NCBI RefSeq assembly: GCF_003852315.1
Contig: NZ_CP027762.1
Location: forward strand, 4,321,501-4,385,500
Source of the DNA: Pseudomonas sp. LBUM920
GTDB taxonomy: Bacteria; Pseudomonadota; Gammaproteobacteria; Pseudomonadales; Pseudomonadaceae
Direction: 5' to 3'
Length of the DNA stretch: 64,000 nucleotides
Both the position numbers and the translations under genes were made by a program. Shown here piece by piece: positions 43,170 to 51,860 of this stretch; the first letter of the stretch is position 1, and every line of letters begins with the position of its first letter. The notes under the pieces are model-generated. The model saw only the letters and a list, made by a program, of their open reading frames with translations. It searched no databases and was not told where the DNA came from.

Positions 43170-43196
43170 AAAACCCCGTCCATGTGACGGGGTTTT
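43170..43196. terminator. Rho-independent terminator behind the cold-shock gene
   Basis: AAAACCCCGTC, loop CATGT, GACGGGGTTTT followed by TT; A-runs on the other side make it work in both directions for the convergent gene at 43226. Confidence 0.92.
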
Positions 43197-43225
43197 TTAT
43201 GGGCGCTACAAAAGCCGCGAAGTTC

Positions 43226-43546
43226 TTAGCCGCAGTTGACTCGCGTGATCACCAGATTGTCATCGGTGTTCAGGTTCAGGCGGTCGGAACGGTATTCCAG
43301 GGTGATCATGTCATTAGGCTTGAGGATACGTGCGTTCTGCGCACCGGCACGTGTACGCGCCTGTTCCAGCAATTGGGGCGAGGCTTTCTGGCCGATCGCG
43401 AACTCGGCGGCCTTAGCCTCACAGCGGCTATGACCGGCATCGGCCACGGCGGCGTCTTTGGCTGGCTCAGAGGTACCCGGGGTGCTGCAACCCGCCAACG
43501 CGAATGCTGCCAACAAAGTACCGAATGATGCGAGCTTCCAAGGCAT
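43226..43546 (-). CDS. Lipoprotein with peptidase-inhibitor I78-like domain
   Basis: The 106-residue protein from the ATG at 43546 has a lipobox LAGC (MPWKLASFGTLLAAFALAGC), a short linker, then CEAKAAEFAIGQKASPQLLEQARTRAGAQNARILKPNDMITLEYRSDRLNLNTDDN and ITRVNCG at the end. The pattern Cys, Gly-Gln, SGA-R-like turn, DYR-DRLN and CG end is that of the I78 inhibitor family (serine-protease inhibitors related to the potato I fold). It probably sits in a periplasmic membrane face. Confidence 0.85.
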   Translation of the reverse strand: MPWKLASFGTLLAAFALAGCSTPGTSEPAKDAAVADAGHSRCEAKAAEFAIGQKASPQLLEQARTRAGAQNARILKPNDMITLEYRSDRLNLNTDDNLVITRVNCG

Positions 43547-43689
43547 GAAGCCTCCTATGATAAAAATGGACAGAGATCGTGCGACAGCGATCCGGGGGAT
43601 TGGTTTCAAGACGTGAATCGCCCGCGGGCAAGTCTGCCTGACTCAGGCCGAGCATTCGCTCGGTCAATCGTCACCAGATATGAATGTAT

Positions 43690-43995
43690 TCAGTAGATGT
43701 CGATGTAGTCGAACGGCGGGTTCGGCCAATTCTGCTTGAGCGCGTTGAATATCTGCATGACCCAGACTTCATCACTGGCCGCCACGTTACCGACATAACC
43801 GGAGCCTTTGGCCCAGGTCTCAAGGCGAAACAGCAAGCCGGCTATATCAGTGCCGCCCACCACGCCTGACGAAATGTAGGCAATCCCGGCCTTGGTCACA
43901 CGCAACTGGGTATGCTCGTCATCGCTGGCGCTGGCCAGCAACTGACGAACAGCTTCCAGCGTCAGGTTCTCGGGGTTGTTCAAATCGATCTGCAC
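43690..43995 (-). CDS. Conserved small protein, function unknown
   Basis: I use the GTG at 43995 (VQIDLNNPENLTLEAVRQLL), preceded by GGGGAA; the longer frame from 44043 has a cysteine-rich, non-conserved looking start. The 101 residues are acidic with no export signal. The protein has VTKAGIAYISSGVVGGTDI and a C-terminal WPNPPFDYIDIY. I recognise no domain. It is a single gene divergent from 44153. Confidence 0.75.
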   Translation of the reverse strand: MQIDLNNPENLTLEAVRQLLASASDDEHTQLRVTKAGIAYISSGVVGGTDIAGLLFRLETWAKGSGYVGNVAASDEVWVMQIFNALKQNWPNPPFDYIDIY

Positions 43996-44152
43996 CTGGC
44001 GTTCCCCGGCAATTAAACAGAGGCACAGTGTCGCACAGCACATGCCTCATGCCTAAGTAGCAGTGCCAAACGCTGCCCAAAAATGGTTAACTGCGCCGGT
44101 AAGAGCCGCGTTTTAGCGCACTGCCCAGTACTTCCAACTCCGCGAGACCCCC

Positions 44153-44365
44153 ATGACCACTGTTACCCTCCAAGCCGACATCAAAGCCAAGTGGCCCCAA
44201 GGACAAAGTTCCTACAGCCCCGGAAGCCCGGAGGAGTTGGCAATCATCGGAATCGACCTGCTGGTCAAGGAACTCGGCACTCGGGCTGCACAGGCCTTCA
44301 TCGGTCAGGTATTCGAAAAATACCCGGCCGATCACATGGGCGCACACAACCCCGCGCGCGAATAA
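44153..44365 (+). CDS. Small hypothetical protein
   Basis: The 70-residue soluble protein MTTVTLQADIKAKWPQGQSS contains the helix LAIIGIDLLVKELGTRAAQAFIGQVFEKY. The upstream CGAGACCCCC is a poor ribosome-binding site. Base use looks coding, and no family is recognised. A GC-rich imperfect hairpin (about 44371-44392) follows between it and the convergent nucleoside hydrolase gene. Confidence 0.65.
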   Translation: MTTVTLQADIKAKWPQGQSSYSPGSPEELAIIGIDLLVKELGTRAAQAFIGQVFEKYPADHMGAHNPARE

Positions 44366-44398
44366 GAACCGGCCGGCGAACGCCGACCGGCATACACA

Positions 44399-45427
44399 TT
44401 ACTTCAGACGCGCCAGACGCTCGGTCAGCAGATCGAAGAAGCCCTGAGCATCGCCGTTCTCGACCCAAAAGGCATTTTTCGGCTGCTTCAGGCCGTCGTA
44501 CCAATCGACGATGGTCTGGCCGAAGGTCGGGCCTTCACGGCTGTCCACCACCACATTGACTTCACGGCCGCTGAACAGCTCAGGTTTGAGCAGGTAGGCA
44601 ATAACGGTAGCATCGTGAACCGGGCCGCCTGGAATGCCGTAGTGCTCCATATCGCCTTTGACGTATTCATTCAGAATGTCGCCGACAACCCTGCTCGCGT
44701 TGTTGTTGATATCGGCGATTTGCTTGAGGCGTGCCTCACTGGTCAACACCTTGTGGGTTACGTCCAGTGGCAGGTAAGTCAACTTGACGCCGCTTTTGAG
44801 CACGACCTCAGCCGCAATAGGGTCGGCAAACAGGTTGAATTCGGCCACCGGCGTGATATTGCCGCCATTGAAATGTGCACCGCCCATCACCACCACTTCC
44901 TTGATGCCTTGGGTGATTTCCGGAGCCTGGGTCAACGCCAGCGCCAGGTTGGTCTGTGGGCCGAGCATGGCGATGGTAATGCTGTGGGGCTTGGCGGTGC
45001 TCAGGGTCTTGATCAGGTAATCAACGGCATTGCCTTCGGCCAGGCCTTTTTTCGGCTCGTGCACGGTGACGCCCGAAATACCCTCTTTACCGTGAATATT
45101 CTCGGCGTAGATCGGTGTGCGCAGCATCGGTTTTGGCGCCCCTGCGTACACCGGGATATCCTCGCGCCCTGCCCATTCGCGGGCCAGGCGCGCATTGCGG
45201 GAGGTTTTGTCGAGGCGCACGTTACCGGCGACGGTGGTCAGCGCACGAATATTCAATTCCTGTGGAGAGGCCATTGCAAACAGCAAGGCCACTACATCAT
45301 CAGCACCCGGGTCGGTATCGATGATCAGGTCGATTTTTTCCGCCGCGTGGGCGCTGGCTGCTGTGAGCGCGGACAAAAGCAGGACACTCCGAAACAGGTT
45401 TTTCAGGGATGGAAGACCACGTTGCAT
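44399..45427 (-). CDS. Exported inosine-uridine type nucleoside hydrolase
   Basis: The 342-residue protein has a signal peptide (RSVLLLSALTAASAHAAE) and the nucleoside hydrolase signature IIDTDPGADDVVALLFAMAS near residue 35 (calcium-binding Asp cluster), then TTVAGNVRLDKTSRNARL and VVMGGAHFNGGNITPVAEFNLFADP. It splits nucleosides to ribose and base. Most family members are cytoplasmic; this one is predicted periplasmic. It is the last gene of the ribose operon, 26 nt behind rbsD, so it would feed ribose to RbsB. The start at 45427 is chosen over 45502 for its signal peptide. Confidence 0.92.
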   Translation of the reverse strand: MQRGLPSLKNLFRSVLLLSALTAASAHAAEKIDLIIDTDPGADDVVALLFAMASPQELNIRALTTVAGNVRLDKTSRNARLAREWAGREDIPVYAGAPKPMLRTPIYAENIHGKEGISGVTVHEPKKGLAEGNAVDYLIKTLSTAKPHSITIAMLGPQTNLALALTQAPEITQGIKEVVVMGGAHFNGGNITPVAEFNLFADPIAAEVVLKSGVKLTYLPLDVTHKVLTSEARLKQIADINNNASRVVGDILNEYVKGDMEHYGIPGGPVHDATVIAYLLKPELFSGREVNVVVDSREGPTFGQTIVDWYDGLKQPKNAFWVENGDAQGFFDLLTERLARLK

Positions 45428-45453
45428 GAAACACTCCTTGTCGTAGGAAAACT

Positions 45454-45858
45454 CTAGAAGGTTACGCCGGAGACCAGCGCGATATTGCAATAAGGCTGGC
45501 ACTCGCCGGTGCGCACGACGGCGCGAGCCTTGCGGCTCAGTTGCTTGAACTCTTCGTGGCTGACCAGGCGTCGCTCGCCCAGGGCTGCCTGCTCGGTCAG
45601 CGTGTTGAGCTCTGTGAGTGCAGGCGGTTGCTTGAGCAGGATTTCTTCGGCCAGCATGTGGCTTTCCACCTGCATCTCGCTGAGCACAATGCGCAGGGTG
45701 CTGATGAAGTCAGGAATACCTTGGGTCAGCGCCAGGTCGATCAGCTCGACACCCGGCGGCACGGGCAAGCCGGCATCGCCGATCACCAGGACGTCACCGT
45801 GACCGAGAGACGCAATCACACGCGACAGGGCAATATTGAGCAGCGGTGTCTTTTTCAT
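45454..45858 (-). CDS. rbsD: D-ribose pyranase
   Basis: The 134-residue protein MKKTPLLNIALSRVIASLGH with GDAGLPVPPGVELIDLALTQGIP is RbsD, which interconverts beta-pyranose and furanose ribose. It overlaps rbsK by 4 nt. Confidence 0.96.
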   Translation of the reverse strand: MKKTPLLNIALSRVIASLGHGDVLVIGDAGLPVPPGVELIDLALTQGIPDFISTLRIVLSEMQVESHMLAEEILLKQPPALTELNTLTEQAALGERRLVSHEEFKQLSRKARAVVRTGECQPYCNIALVSGVTF

Positions 45859-46772
45859 GAGGGCACAAAACCTTGAACGTCATGCAGCTTGGGAATAGAG
45901 GGTTGCGCACCGGCGCGAGTCACAGACAGTGCTGCGGCCACCTGACCAAAGCGGATGGCCTCGGCTTCGCTCTTGCCATTGGCGAGCGCGGCGGCAAACC
46001 CACCGACAAAGGTGTCGCCCGCCGCCGTGGTGTCTACCGCCTTGACCTTGGGCGCCACCAGATGCTCAAAGCCGTGGCCATTGGCAAACAATGCGCCCTG
46101 GGCACCGAGGGTGATGATGACCTTGCCCGCGCCTGCCTTGATCAACTGCGTCGCAGCGACTTTGGCACTGTCAAGAGAGTCGACCACCACGCCGCTTAAG
46201 GCGGCGGCTTCACTTTCATTGGGAATCAGGTAATCAATCGAGGCGTACCATTCGGCCGGCAAAGGGCCGCTGGCGGGTGCCGGATTGAGGATCACCGTCT
46301 TGCCCAGTTCACGTCCGCGCTTGAGCGCCTGACCCACCGTGTCCATCGGCGATTCCAGCTGGCAGACGATGATGTCGGCGGCCTGCAACACTGCGTCAGC
46401 CTGTTGTAACGAGGCTGGTGTCAGCGCACCGTTGCCGCCGGCCACGATTACAATCGCGTTCTGACTACTGTCATCCACCACAATCAAGGCCACGCCGCTG
46501 GAACCGTCTACCGTGCTTACGGCCTGGCAATCAATGCCTTCCACCACCAGCGCATCACGCAATTGAGCGCCGTAGGCATCCGTGCCGACACAGCCAATCA
46601 TCGCCACATCAGCGCCCAGACGCGCAGCAGCCACCGCCTGGTTGGCGCCCTTGCCGCCGGGGACGGTAGAGAACGTTTGGCCGATCAGGGTTTCACCGGC
46701 ACGCGGCAACCGACTGGCGCGGGTGACCAAGTCCATGTTCAAGCTGCCTATTACCACTACTTTTGCTGGCAT
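45855..46772 (-). CDS. rbsK: Ribokinase
   Basis: The 305-residue PfkB-family kinase has GSLNMDLVTRASRLPRAGETL, GGKGANQAVAAARLG near the N-terminus and the catalytic DTTAAGDTFVGGFAAALA near the C-terminus. It phosphorylates ribose to ribose 5-phosphate. It overlaps rbsD by 4 nt and follows rbsR by 23 nt. Confidence 0.97.
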   Translation of the reverse strand: MPAKVVVIGSLNMDLVTRASRLPRAGETLIGQTFSTVPGGKGANQAVAAARLGADVAMIGCVGTDAYGAQLRDALVVEGIDCQAVSTVDGSSGVALIVVDDSSQNAIVIVAGGNGALTPASLQQADAVLQAADIIVCQLESPMDTVGQALKRGRELGKTVILNPAPASGPLPAEWYASIDYLIPNESEAAALSGVVVDSLDSAKVAATQLIKAGAGKVIITLGAQGALFANGHGFEHLVAPKVKAVDTTAAGDTFVGGFAAALANGKSEAEAIRFGQVAAALSVTRAGAQPSIPKLHDVQGFVPS

Positions 46773-46795
46773 ACATCAGTACTCATCAATTCGGT

Positions 46796-47818
46796 TCAGC
46801 GGTATTGGGCGAACACACCGGCGACCGGCGCCGTTGACTCACGCAAAACAATACTCGGCGTCACGATACGTTGATCGATCGGCAGTTGGGGGGTTGCAAT
46901 TTTTAGCAGCAAAAGCTCGGCCGCCGTTTCGCCCAGCTGCACGATCGACTGCCCGACCGTGGTCAGCGCCGGGTAAACGTAACGGCCCATTTGAATGTCA
47001 TCGAAACCAATCACCGACAAATCGCCGGGCACGCGAATATTGCGCTCTGCCGCAGCACGCAACACGCCAAAACCGATCATATCGTTACTGGCGAAGATCG
47101 CGCTCGGTGGATTGTCCGCCAGCAACTGCACGGCTGCGGCATACCCGCCGGTGCTGGTGAAGTCGCTCTCTTGAGTGCGATTGACCGCCACTTGCACACC
47201 CGCCTCACGCAGCGCCCGGTGATACCCCGCCAGACGCATTTGCGCCACGCGGGTGTGGCCGGGGCCGCCAATGCAGGCGATGTCGCGATGACCGAGTTCA
47301 AGCAAGTGCCGGGTCGCCAGGTAGGCGCCCTCCTCGTGGTCGATGCGCACCAGATCGACATCGATACCATCCAGCGCACGGTCGACGATCACCATAGGCG
47401 TGCGCACCGCGCTCAAGCCAGCGGCGAGGCCACTGTCGTCGCCTCCCACCGAGGTCACGATCAAGCCGTCGACGCGCTTTTCGAGCAACACGCGCAAGTA
47501 GCTGCGCTGTTTTTCAGCGTTGTCGTCGGAGTTACAGAGGATCACGCAATAACCATTACGCTCGCAGTAATCCTCGATCCCGCGGGCTAACTCGGCAAAA
47601 TACGGGTTGAGGCTGTTCGGCACCAACAGGCCGATGGTGGCGGTGGTCTTGGCCTTAAGCGATCGCGCGACCGCACTGGGCACATAGTCGAGCTGCTTGA
47701 TCGCCGCTTCGACCTTGATCCGCACAGGCTCACTCACCGGCCGCGTCTTGTTCACTACGTGTGACACAGTGGTGTAGGAAATACCCGCAAGCGCTGCCAC
47801 ATCCTTGATCGTTGCCAT
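46796..47818 (-). CDS. rbsR: Ribose operon repressor RbsR (LacI family)
   Basis: The 340-residue repressor has MATIKDVAALAGISYTTVSHVVNKTRPVSE and a sugar-binding effector domain. Its place inside the operon, between rbsC and rbsK, and its similarity to RbsR support the name. It likely binds the palindrome at 51422-51435 upstream of rbsB. Confidence 0.93.
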   Translation of the reverse strand: MATIKDVAALAGISYTTVSHVVNKTRPVSEPVRIKVEAAIKQLDYVPSAVARSLKAKTTATIGLLVPNSLNPYFAELARGIEDYCERNGYCVILCNSDDNAEKQRSYLRVLLEKRVDGLIVTSVGGDDSGLAAGLSAVRTPMVIVDRALDGIDVDLVRIDHEEGAYLATRHLLELGHRDIACIGGPGHTRVAQMRLAGYHRALREAGVQVAVNRTQESDFTSTGGYAAAVQLLADNPPSAIFASNDMIGFGVLRAAAERNIRVPGDLSVIGFDDIQMGRYVYPALTTVGQSIVQLGETAAELLLLKIATPQLPIDQRIVTPSIVLRESTAPVAGVFAQYR

Positions 47819-47821
47819 GGC

Positions 47822-48799
47822 TCAGCCTCGCCGACTGGCGCGCTGGCTGCGGTAAGTGTCGAGGACCACAGCAATCACGATCACCGCACCGGTGATGATG
47901 CGTTTGGTGGGCTCCGTAGCGCCGATCTGCGCAAGGCCAGCGGCCAGTACCGAAATGATCAACACACCGAAAAAGGTGCTGATAACCGAACCGCGTCCGC
48001 CCATCAAGCTGGTGCCGCCGATCACCACAGCGGCGATCACCTGCAGCTCCAGGCCGGAGCCGGCATTCGGGTCTGCCGCTTCCAGGCGCGAAATCTGGAA
48101 CAGTGCCGCCACACCGGCCAACAGCCCCATCAGGCTGAACACCAGGATTTTGTAGGGCTTGGGATTGATCCCGGCCAGGCGCACGGCCTCTTCGTTGGTG
48201 CCGATGCCGATCAGGTAGCGACCAAATACCGTGCGCGTCAACACCAACTGAGCGGCAATGATCACCAGCAAGGCAATGATGAACGACGGCGAAATCCCGA
48301 AGGCAACCGGGTTCGACAGCCAGGCAAACGAATCACCGATATAGGCGGTACGCGAGCCGGTCATTTGGTACGCCACGCCACGCGCCATCTCCAGCACGCC
48401 GAGGGACACAATAAACGATGGGATTCGCCAGGCCACGGTGATCGAGCCGGTGATGGTGCCAGCCACTGCCGCACAGCCCATGCCCAGCAACGCTGCCGGC
48501 AGCACGCTCCAGCCCCAGCCGAGAATCGCCACGCTGACCGCCGACGCGGCCAATGCCAGCACCGAGCCAACCGACAGGTCGATGCCACCGATAATCAGGA
48601 TGAAGGTCATGCCCACCGCCAGTACCATCAAGTCCGGTATCTGGTTGGCCAGGGTGCTGAAGGTGTCGTAGGACAGGAAGTGATCGCTCAACACTGAGAA
48701 CAGCGCAATCATCGCCAGCAAGGCACCGGCCAGGCCCAGGTAAGTGCCCAGGCCGTAGAAGTTGCCGCCGGTTTTACCCGGGGAATGTGTGGTTTTCAT
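47822..48799 (-). CDS. rbsC: Ribose ABC transporter permease
   Basis: The 325-residue membrane protein of the RbsC/AraH family has LMVLAVGMTFILIIGGIDLSVGSVLAL and GTNEEAVRLAGINPKPYKILVF (coupling loop), then IAAVVIGGTSLMGGRGSV. It overlaps rbsA by 4 nt. Confidence 0.95.
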   Translation of the reverse strand: MKTTHSPGKTGGNFYGLGTYLGLAGALLAMIALFSVLSDHFLSYDTFSTLANQIPDLMVLAVGMTFILIIGGIDLSVGSVLALAASAVSVAILGWGWSVLPAALLGMGCAAVAGTITGSITVAWRIPSFIVSLGVLEMARGVAYQMTGSRTAYIGDSFAWLSNPVAFGISPSFIIALLVIIAAQLVLTRTVFGRYLIGIGTNEEAVRLAGINPKPYKILVFSLMGLLAGVAALFQISRLEAADPNAGSGLELQVIAAVVIGGTSLMGGRGSVISTFFGVLIISVLAAGLAQIGATEPTKRIITGAVIVIAVVLDTYRSQRASRRG

Positions 48800-50349
48800 G
48801 GGGTATCCCTAAGCACTGCGTCGTTGAGCAGCGCGTCACGTTTTTGATAGCCGGCAAAGGCGGCGGCGAGCAATTCGTCCTGGGTCCAGCTGTCGCGCTC
48901 GAAGGTTTCGATCAGGCGCCCGGCGGACAACACACCGATGCGGTCACAGATCAGCATCAGCTCCCGCAGGTCGCTGGACACCACCACCAGCGCTTTGCCC
49001 TGGCGCGTCAATTCGCCGAGCAAGGCATAAATGTCGAACTTGGCACCGACGTCGATGCCTCGGGTCGGCTCATCGAACAGCATCACCGCGCAATCGCGCT
49101 CCAGCCAACGGCCGATCACGACTTTCTGCTGGTTACCGCCCGACAGCTCGGACACCAACTGCGCCGGACTGGAGCTGCGGATGCGCATGGCGTCGATCTG
49201 GCGCCTGGCCAAGGCGGTTTCATCGCGGCTGTTCACCACGCCGCCGCCGGAAATTTCCGGCATGTTGCCCAAGGCAATGTTGGCGCTGATCGACTGGGTC
49301 AACAGCAGGCCTTCACCCTTGCGGTCTTCGGTGATCAGGGCAATGCCATGGCCGACCGCATCTACCGGGGAGCGAATGCTCACCACGTTGGCCGGCGATC
49401 CCAGAGCGACGGTGCCGCTGTCCGCCAGGTCCGCGCCGAAGATCAGGCGCAGCAGCTCAGTGCGGCCGGCGCCGATCAGGCCGGAGATGCCATAGATCTC
49501 ACCGGCGCGCACTTCAAAAGACACATCACGCACCTTGTCCGAGCGGGTCAGCCCTTTCACGGTCAAGGCCGGGCCGCCGATAGTGCGCGGGCCCAGGTCA
49601 ATTTTTTCACCCAGCTCGCGACCGACCATCAGGGTGACCAGTTGCTCACTGTTGTAGTTGGCCATCGGCTCGACGCAGACCAGTTTGCCGTCGCGCAATA
49701 CCGCAATACGCTGGGCAACACGGGCCAGCTCTTCGAGCCGGTGTGAAATATAAATGATCGCCACGCCCCGAGCCTGCAGGCGGGTGATTTGTTCAAAGAG
49801 CATTTCGACTTCACGCGCGGTCAGCATCGCCGTGGGTTCATCGAGGATCAGTACGTGGCAGTCGCCGATCAGGTTGCGGGCGATTTCGACCATCTGTTGA
49901 TGGCCAATGCCCAAGGTGCCAACCAGGGTATCCGGGTCGATCGCATCCAGGCCGACCTGAGCCATGGCTTCGATCGCGGCTTTGCGCAGCTGTTTGCGGC
50001 TGATCCATCCACACTTGCTGGGGAGGTTATCCAAGAACAGGTTTTCGGCCACGGTCAGTGTGGGCAGCAGGTTGAGCTCCTGCATGACCATGCGCACGCC
50101 CAGCTCTTCAGCCTGGGTGCGGCTGCCGGGACGGTAGTCCTGACCATTGAACTGCATGTGCCCGGTGGTCGGCGTGACCAGCCCGCCGATAATTTTCGAC
50201 AGGGTACTTTTACCCGCGCCGTTCTCACCGGTCAGCGCTAGCACTTCCCCGCGGTTGAGCGTCAGGGTGATGTCGGACAGAACCGGTTGGGCATAGGTCT
50301 TGCCGATACCGCTGACCGAGAGGACAGCGTTCGGGGCGGAAGATGACAT
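48796..50349 (-). CDS. rbsA: Ribose ABC transporter ATPase (two nucleotide-binding domains)
   Basis: The 517-residue protein has an N-terminal ATPase domain with Walker A GENGAGKS, signature LGIGHQQMVEIAR and Walker B VLILDEPTAML, and a C-terminal domain with LSGGNQQKVVIGRWL and VMLFDEPTRGIDVGAK; the second Walker A is degenerate (GLIGAGRTE), as in the family. Confidence 0.95.
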   Translation of the reverse strand: MSSSAPNAVLSVSGIGKTYAQPVLSDITLTLNRGEVLALTGENGAGKSTLSKIIGGLVTPTTGHMQFNGQDYRPGSRTQAEELGVRMVMQELNLLPTLTVAENLFLDNLPSKCGWISRKQLRKAAIEAMAQVGLDAIDPDTLVGTLGIGHQQMVEIARNLIGDCHVLILDEPTAMLTAREVEMLFEQITRLQARGVAIIYISHRLEELARVAQRIAVLRDGKLVCVEPMANYNSEQLVTLMVGRELGEKIDLGPRTIGGPALTVKGLTRSDKVRDVSFEVRAGEIYGISGLIGAGRTELLRLIFGADLADSGTVALGSPANVVSIRSPVDAVGHGIALITEDRKGEGLLLTQSISANIALGNMPEISGGGVVNSRDETALARRQIDAMRIRSSSPAQLVSELSGGNQQKVVIGRWLERDCAVMLFDEPTRGIDVGAKFDIYALLGELTRQGKALVVVSSDLRELMLICDRIGVLSAGRLIETFERDSWTQDELLAAAFAGYQKRDALLNDAVLRDTP

Positions 50350-50406
50350 AGGAAAATCTCCAGGCGCCCACTCAGGACGAGCGGGCGCTGTTGGGTGCTG
50401 CCAGGA

Positions 50407-51366
50407 TTACTTCTTGAGGACGAGTTCGACCGGGGTTTCGATCACGCCGTCTTTGGCATCGACTTTCTCACCCTTGACCAGCTTGAGCGCGTTCTGGATA
50501 CCGAACACGGCTTGCTGGGCTGCAGCCTGGTCAGCGGTCGCGAGCACACGGCCATCTTGCAGCATTGGTTTGATGGCTTCGATGTTGTCGTAGCCTACGA
50601 CCAGCACTTTGCCGGCTTTGCCCGCAGCGCGTACGGCAGAGACAGCGCCCAAGGCCATGTTGTCGTTACCCGCCAACAGTGCCTTGAGGTCCGGGTATTC
50701 GCTCAACATGGCGGAGGCGACTTTCTGACCCTGGTCGATTTCCCAGTTGCCCGACTGAGTGGAGACGATCTTCATGCCGGCAGCGTCCATCGCGTCCTTG
50801 TAGCCTGCGGTGCGCTGTTGCGCGTTGGTGGTGGTCGGGACACCTTCGATGATGCCGACCTTGTCACCCGCGGCCAGCTGCTTGGCAAGGTAGTCACCAA
50901 CCAGCTTGGAGCCTTTACGGTTATCCGGGCCTACGAAAGGAATATCGAGGTTTTTGCTTTTCAATACCTCCGGATCAAGGCGGTTGTCGATGTTGACGAC
51001 CTTGATGCCCGCATCGGAAGCTTTCTTCAACACGGTGACCAACGCCTTGGAGTCAGCCGGGGCGATTACGATGGCGTTGACTTTGGCGAGAATCATTTGG
51101 TTGACGATATCGATCTGTGCGCTGGTATCGGTTTCGTTCTTGATACCGTTGGTGATCATGTCGAAGTCGGCAGCATGGTCTTTCTGATAGGACTTGGCGC
51201 CATCCTGCATGGTGACGAAGAATTCATTGGCGAGGGATTTCATCACCAGGCCGACCTTGGGTTTGGTGGCGGCGTCGTCAGCAAAGGCAGAGGAAAGAGG
51301 TAGCGCAGCGGATGCAGCGGCAAGCACAGCGACAGCAAGAAGACGTCCAGCAAATGGCAGCTTCAT
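50407..51366 (-). CDS. rbsB: Ribose periplasmic binding protein
   Basis: The 319-residue protein has a signal peptide (AGRLLAVAVLAAASAALPLSSAFA) and the sugar-binding family 1 layout with KVGLVMKSLANEFFVTMQDGA, then NQMILAKVNAIVIAPADSKAL and NDNMALGAVSAVRAAGKAG. It is the first gene of the operon. Confidence 0.95.
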   Translation of the reverse strand: MKLPFAGRLLAVAVLAAASAALPLSSAFADDAATKPKVGLVMKSLANEFFVTMQDGAKSYQKDHAADFDMITNGIKNETDTSAQIDIVNQMILAKVNAIVIAPADSKALVTVLKKASDAGIKVVNIDNRLDPEVLKSKNLDIPFVGPDNRKGSKLVGDYLAKQLAAGDKVGIIEGVPTTTNAQQRTAGYKDAMDAAGMKIVSTQSGNWEIDQGQKVASAMLSEYPDLKALLAGNDNMALGAVSAVRAAGKAGKVLVVGYDNIEAIKPMLQDGRVLATADQAAAQQAVFGIQNALKLVKGEKVDAKDGVIETPVELVLKK

Positions 51367-51421
51367 GGGTTCACTCCGATCTTATGATTATTGTGAGCAA
51401 CGCTTGCACGGCAGACCGTCT

Positions 51422-51435
51422 CGCAAACGTTTGCG
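51422..51435. promoter_or_regulatory. RbsR-type operator upstream of rbsB
   Basis: CGCAAACGTTTGCG is a perfect 14-bp palindrome with central CG, 56 bp upstream of the rbsB start. It matches the shape of LacI/RbsR operators. Confidence 0.8.
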
Positions 51436-51860
51436 TTAGCCAAACTATGAGAACCTTGTCGAGATTTGTCAACGGGTGAAAAACGCCTTTCATCCAAGCC
51501 CACTGCTACCTGCCATTACGCTATTGGATGGATGCGATTAAACATCGCCCTCGCCCGACCGTTCTCTAAAACGACAGCCTGTGACACTCATGTCATACGC
51601 AACCCGTCGATAAACCGTCATGGCTTTCGGACAACCGAACACGATACTGCCTTCCCGTTCGGAAAGCCGGACGAACGAGCTTTCACGTCATCTTAAATAT
51701 CTATGAATACTGTTTTAAATCAATGCCTTAATTTATAAACACGAACACAATCAGCCTGGTACAAATCCTGCTCTTTCCTGTCACCTCGCGGCGTTCAGAA
51801 CCGCCCGGGTGTTCTAGATGAACCTGCGACCGCACTCATCAAAAACCAGAGAGAAAAATA
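51436..51860. other. Intergenic region between rbsB and ansB, no gene seen
   Basis: About 425 bp divergent region. An open frame at 51466-51696 has no coding character. AT-rich stretches near 51690-51745 (TTAAATATCTATGAATACTG, TTTTAAATCAATGCC) suit an ansB promoter. No specific regulator site is named. Confidence 0.5.

Noticed and set aside
51466..51696. Open frame of 76 codons between rbsB and ansB
   Set aside because: Overlaps the promoter region, composition is not coding-like and no start signal is seen.
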